Shown one piece after another: positions 4,994 through 7,699 of a DNA stretch of 7,699 nt. Numbering within the stretch: position 1 is the stretch's first letter; every line of letters starts with the position of its first letter. Both the position numbers and the translations under genes were made by a program. The notes beneath the pieces are model-generated. The model made no database searches and was not told where the DNA came from. It was given only the letters and a program-made list of their open reading frames with translations. Source of the DNA: an uncultured Oscillospiraceae bacterium (GTDB lineage: Bacteria; Bacillota; Clostridia; Oscillospirales; Oscillospiraceae); NCBI GenBank assembly GCA_910585735.1, contig CAJUEU010000058.1, forward strand, positions 1-7,699, written 5' to 3'.

Positions 4994-5935
4994 TTATTGG
5001 TCCAGCAGCTTGCGGTATCCATCCAGCTCCCGGCGGCTGCCACGGACAAAATGCCCGGGCTCCAGCTCCTCCCAGAGGGGCGGATTTTCCTCGCTGTACT
5101 GGTGGACCGCAGGGTCATAGACCTCCAGCACCTTTTTCCGCTCGCTGTCCGGGTCGGGCATGGGGATGGCCGACAGAAGGGAGCGGGTATAGGGGTGGAA
5201 GGGGTGGGCGAAGAGCTGCTCGCTCCCGGCCAGCTCCATGAGCTTGCCCTTGTAGATGACCCCGATGCGGTCCGAGATGAACCGCACCACGCTCAGGTCG
5301 TGGGCAATGAAGAGGTAGGTCAGTCCCCGCTCCTTCTGAAGTTTGGACATGAGGTTCAATACCTGGGCCCGGATGGATACGTCCAGGGCCGAGATAGGCT
5401 CGTCGGCGATGATGAATTCCGGCTCCATAATGAGGGCCCGGGCGATGCCGATGCGCTGGCGCTGGCCGCCGGAAAACTCGTGGGGGAACCGGGAGGCGAA
5501 CTCGGGGAGCAGGCCCACGTCGGAGAGGGCTTTGGACACCCGCTCCTGCCGCTCCTCCTCCGGGACATGGCGTCCCAGGGAGTATAGACCCTCGGAGACG
5601 ATGTAATCCACCTTGGCCCGCTCATTGAGGGAGGCCATGGGGTCCTGGAAGATCATCTGGATCTTCTGGATGACCCTGCGGTCCACCTCCCGGCTCACCT
5701 TGCCGGAAATGATTTCCCCATCGTACTTCACCGTGCCGCCGGAAACCGGGTTCACCCGGATGATGGCCCGGCCGATGGTGGTCTTGCCCGAGCCGGATTC
5801 TCCCACCAGGCCAAAGGTCTCCCCCTTGTGAATGTCAAAGGAGACCCCATCCACGGCGGTAAAGGGGTGGCGGCGGGAGCCGAAGGTGACCTTCAGGTCC
5901 CGGACCTCCAGAAGGGGCTTACGCTCAGCCGTCAT
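4994..5935 (-). CDS. oppF: Oligopeptide ABC transporter ATP-binding protein OppF
   Basis: The 313-residue ABC ATPase belongs to the Opp/Dpp peptide importer family, and one of two ATPases powers the transporter at the inner face of the membrane. Visible are Walker A GESGSGKT (45-52), Q-loop Gln97, signature FSGGQRQR (154-161), Walker B ending in DEP with Glu179, and H-loop His212. The HPYT motif (247-250) and the C-terminal oligopeptide-type extension follow. The cysteines found in that extension of many Dpp/Opp ATPases are absent here. The ATG at 5935 is the start because GGGAGG (5949-5944) is 8 nt upstream; an in-frame GTG at 5944 overlaps this site. The gene overlaps the oppD end by 11 nt. 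The downstream murein peptidases suggest muropeptides as substrate (inference). It could equally be named dppF or appF. Confidence 0.93.
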   Translation of the reverse strand: MTAERKPLLEVRDLKVTFGSRRHPFTAVDGVSFDIHKGETFGLVGESGSGKTTIGRAIIRVNPVSGGTVKYDGEIISGKVSREVDRRVIQKIQMIFQDPMASLNERAKVDYIVSEGLYSLGRHVPEEERQERVSKALSDVGLLPEFASRFPHEFSGGQRQRIGIARALIMEPEFIIADEPISALDVSIRAQVLNLMSKLQKERGLTYLFIAHDLSVVRFISDRIGVIYKGKLMELAGSEQLFAHPFHPYTRSLLSAIPMPDPDSERKKVLEVYDPAVHQYSEENPPLWEELEPGHFVRGSRRELDGYRKLLDQ

Positions 5936-6974
5936 GGCGCACACCTCCCATTCTGCGGAGCTCCTGGATGTGGACCGGGGGCTCCACCTTGGGGGCCCTG
6001 GGGTCCAGAAGCCAGGTTCGGGCCTTGTGGGTGGGGCTCACCTCAAAGAAGGGGGGGCGCTCCACAAAGTCAATGTTGAGCGCCTGGGGATTCCGGGGGG
6101 CGAAGGCGTCCCCCTGGACCTCGTAGAAAAGGTTGGGGGGCGTGCCCTGGATGGAGTAGAGGTCCTCTCCCTTGATCCCAAGCTGGGGCAGGGAGGAGAG
6201 AAGGGCCCAGGTGTAGGGGTGGCGGGGGTCGTAGAAAACCTCCCGGCAGGTGCCCAGCTCCACAATGTCCCCGGCGTACATGACGGCAATGCGGTCGGCC
6301 ACGTTGGCCACCACCCCCAGGTCGTGGGTGATGTAGATGGTGGTCAGGTCCAGCTTCCTCTGGAGGGCCTTGATGAGCTCCAGGATCTGGGCCTGGATGG
6401 TCACATCCAGGGCGGTGGTGGGCTCGTCACAGATCAAAATTTTGGGCCGGCAGGCCACGGCGATGGCAATGACCACCCGCTGGCGCATACCGCCGGAGAA
6501 CTCGTGGGGATACTGCCTGTAGCGGCGCTCGGGCTCGTCAATGCCCACCGCCCGAAGGGCTCCCACAGCGGCGGCCCTGGCGGCCGCCCCCTTAAGACCC
6601 TGGTGGAGGACCACCGCCTCGGCAATCTGGTCTCCAATGCGCTTGAGGGGATTGAGGGAGGTCATGGGGTCCTGCATGACCATGGCGATCTCCCGGCCCC
6701 GGATGGAGAGCCATTCCTTCTCGGTTTTGTACTGGCTGAGGTCGTGCCCATCGTACCAGATGTGGCCGGCGGCGATGGAGCCGTTGGCGTCCAGCAGGCC
6801 CATACAGGACTTGGTGAACACGCTCTTGCCCGAGCCCGACTCCCCCACGATGGCCAGGGATTCCCCACGCTGTACGTCCAGGGAGACGCCCCGGATGGCC
6901 TTCAGGATCTGCCCCCGGAGGGTAAACTGGATCTCCAGGTCCTCAAAGGAGAGGATGGTGTTTTCGCTCGTCAT
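5925..6974 (-). CDS. oppD: Oligopeptide ABC transporter ATP-binding protein OppD
   Basis: The 349-residue protein is the partner ATPase of the peptide importer. Motifs are Walker A GESGSGKS (44-51), Q-loop Gln101, signature FSGGMRQR (159-166), Walker B with DEP and Glu184, and H-loop His217. A C-terminal oligopeptide/dipeptide extension (about 250-335) follows, including RHPYTWALLSSLP and WLLDPRAP. In many DppD/OppD proteins this extension carries four cysteines, shown in one structure to hold a 4Fe-4S cluster. Here the equivalent places read GDAFAPRN (288-295), NIDF (300-303) and ARTW (318-321), with no cysteine. This resembles the cysteine-free OppD type of other Firmicutes as I recall them. 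The start at 6974 has AAAGGGGG (6990-6983) 8 nt upstream, a weaker site than the others here. It sits 31 nt after oppC. Confidence 0.94.
   Translation of the reverse strand: MTSENTILSFEDLEIQFTLRGQILKAIRGVSLDVQRGESLAIVGESGSGKSVFTKSCMGLLDANGSIAAGHIWYDGHDLSQYKTEKEWLSIRGREIAMVMQDPMTSLNPLKRIGDQIAEAVVLHQGLKGAAARAAAVGALRAVGIDEPERRYRQYPHEFSGGMRQRVVIAIAVACRPKILICDEPTTALDVTIQAQILELIKALQRKLDLTTIYITHDLGVVANVADRIAVMYAGDIVELGTCREVFYDPRHPYTWALLSSLPQLGIKGEDLYSIQGTPPNLFYEVQGDAFAPRNPQALNIDFVERPPFFEVSPTHKARTWLLDPRAPKVEPPVHIQELRRMGGVRHDG
5944..5949 (-). promoter_or_regulatory. Ribosome binding site that decides the oppF start
   Basis: GGGAGG is 8 nt from the ATG at 5935, while an in-frame GTG at 5944 overlaps the site itself and cannot use it. 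The site lies inside the 3' end of oppD, consistent with coupled translation. Confidence 0.75.
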
Positions 6975-6982
6975 GGGGCTGA

Positions 6983-6990
6983 CCCCCTTT
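6983..6990 (-). promoter_or_regulatory. Suboptimal ribosome binding site of oppD
   Basis: AAAGGGGG, 8 nt before the oppD ATG, has a G where the usual GGAGG has A. It is the weakest Shine-Dalgarno match in the operon and might lower OppD synthesis relative to its neighbours. Confidence 0.5.
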
Positions 6991-7005
6991 CTGTCGTCGC
7001 AAAGT

Positions 7006-7699
7006 TTAATTTACATGGTTTTTCGGATCGGCAGCGTCGGCGAAGGCGCTGCCGATGATATAGAAGGAGATGGTGATGACGGCCAGCACGGCCACCGGGA
7101 AAATGAGCTGGTACCGCAGTGCCGGCATGGTCATGACAGCCCGGCCGGTGGAGATGAGGTTGCCCAGGGAGGGGGTGTCGATGGGGATGCCGATGCCAAT
7201 GTAAGTGACGAAGACCTCGCTGCCAATGGCGCCCGGGATGGCCAGAGCCATCCGCATGGTGATGACGCTCACCAGATAGGGCAGCAGGTTCTTGGTAATG
7301 ATCCGCCCGGTGGAGGAGCCCAGACACCGGGAGGCCAGGTTGTAGTCCCGGTCCCGGATGATGATGATCTGGTTGCGGATAAACCGGGCCATGCCCAGCC
7401 AGCCTGTGAGGCACAGGGCGAAGATGATGGTGGATATCCCCGGATTCAGCACATAGGAGATGAGGATGAGCAGAAGGGTCTGGGGGATATTGTCAAAGAC
7501 GTTGTAAAGCTCGGTAAAGAGGAAATCCAGCTGCCGTACATAACCCCAGAGGACTCCCATAAGGATGCCCAGAATGGCCTCCACACAGGCCACGGTAAAG
7601 CCGATGAAGAGGCTGGTGCGGGTCCCCGACCAGATCCTGGCCCAAATGTCCTGGCCCAGGTTGTTGGTGCCGAAGAGAAAGCCCTGCTCTCCGGGGGCT
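7006..7699 (-). CDS. oppC: Oligopeptide ABC transporter permease OppC (5' end outside window)
   Basis: The frame is open from the window edge (7699) to a TAA at 7008-7006, giving 230 residues of the C-terminal part. At the edge it shows the family's periplasm-facing motif in the form FGTNNLGQD, where most OppC/DppC have GTDxLGRD, followed by a typical W-S-G-T-R-T-S-L stretch. About five hydrophobic segments follow. The cytoplasmic EAA-like loop that contacts the ATPase is recognisable as DYNLASRCLGS with the later NLLP. The C-terminus ends after FADAADP, as is typical for this permease. OppC forms the membrane channel with OppB, which should lie just upstream outside the window together with a substrate-binding protein. 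The in-frame GTG at 7593 is an internal Val codon and not a start. Confidence 0.93.
   Translation of the reverse strand, partial: APGEQGFLFGTNNLGQDIWARIWSGTRTSLFIGFTVACVEAILGILMGVLWGYVRQLDFLFTELYNVFDNIPQTLLLILISYVLNPGISTIIFALCLTGWLGMARFIRNQIIIIRDRDYNLASRCLGSSTGRIITKNLLPYLVSVITMRMALAIPGAIGSEVFVTYIGIGIPIDTPSLGNLISTGRAVMTMPALRYQLIFPVAVLAVITISFYIIGSAFADAADPKNHVN

Noticed and set aside
5832..7058. Long plus-strand open frame (408 codons) opposite oppF/oppD
   Set aside because: It is antisense to two ABC ATPases with complete motifs; its Gly/Val/His-rich composition is what a G+C-rich antisense frame gives, and it has no family motifs.

Overview
The window looks like chromosomal DNA from a G+C-rich member of the Clostridia (Bacillota), plausibly an Oscillospiraceae gut bacterium of the Flavonifractor/Intestinimonas type. 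This is inferred from G+C-rich coding sequence with strong GGAGG ribosome binding sites, the gene families present (VanZ-like protein, Gram-positive Opp ATPases, YkfA/YkfC-type murein peptidases), and short hairpin-rich intergenic repeats of the kind I recall from such genomes. No phage, IS transposase, CRISPR array or RNA gene is visible. Every gene except one (the SDR) is on the minus strand.

Left part (1-1640, minus): an ECF sigma factor gene (1113-1586) is followed by a gene for a single-pass membrane protein (1-952, cut by the window edge) that fits a cognate anti-sigma factor. The sigma gene is preceded by a near-ideal ECF promoter (TGCAAC, 17 bp, CGTCTAA), which implies autoregulation. 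A 123-bp element with imperfect terminal inverted repeats and three internal hairpins (975-1097) lies between the two genes and fills most of the 160-bp gap.

Middle (1648-2570, plus): a stand-alone short-chain dehydrogenase/reductase gene (1732-2478) has a perfect consensus housekeeping promoter (TTGACA, 17 bp, TATAAT), divergent from the ECF promoter. It ends at a 15-bp-stem terminator that also serves the convergent operon on the right.

Right part (7699-2569, minus): one apparent operon reads, in transcription order, oppC (5' end outside the window), oppD, oppF, a hairpin repeat, an S66 LD-carboxypeptidase (ykfA-like), an NlpC/P60 peptidase with N-terminal SH3-like domains and no signal peptide (ykfC-like), and a VanZ-family membrane protein. 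Gaps are short or negative (ATGA overlap for ykfA/ykfC, 11-nt overlap for oppD/oppF). The combination matches the logic of the Bacillus ykfABCD locus. Murein peptides would be imported by the ABC transporter, trimmed by the LD-carboxypeptidase to remove the terminal D-Ala, and then cut by the gamma-D-glutamyl endopeptidase, all in the cytoplasm. The co-transcribed VanZ-like protein is an unusual extra. No wholly new system is evident. The most interesting points are the predicted muropeptide-recycling operon with a VanZ member, and the two different hairpin repeats, each sitting in a gap inside a presumed operon.
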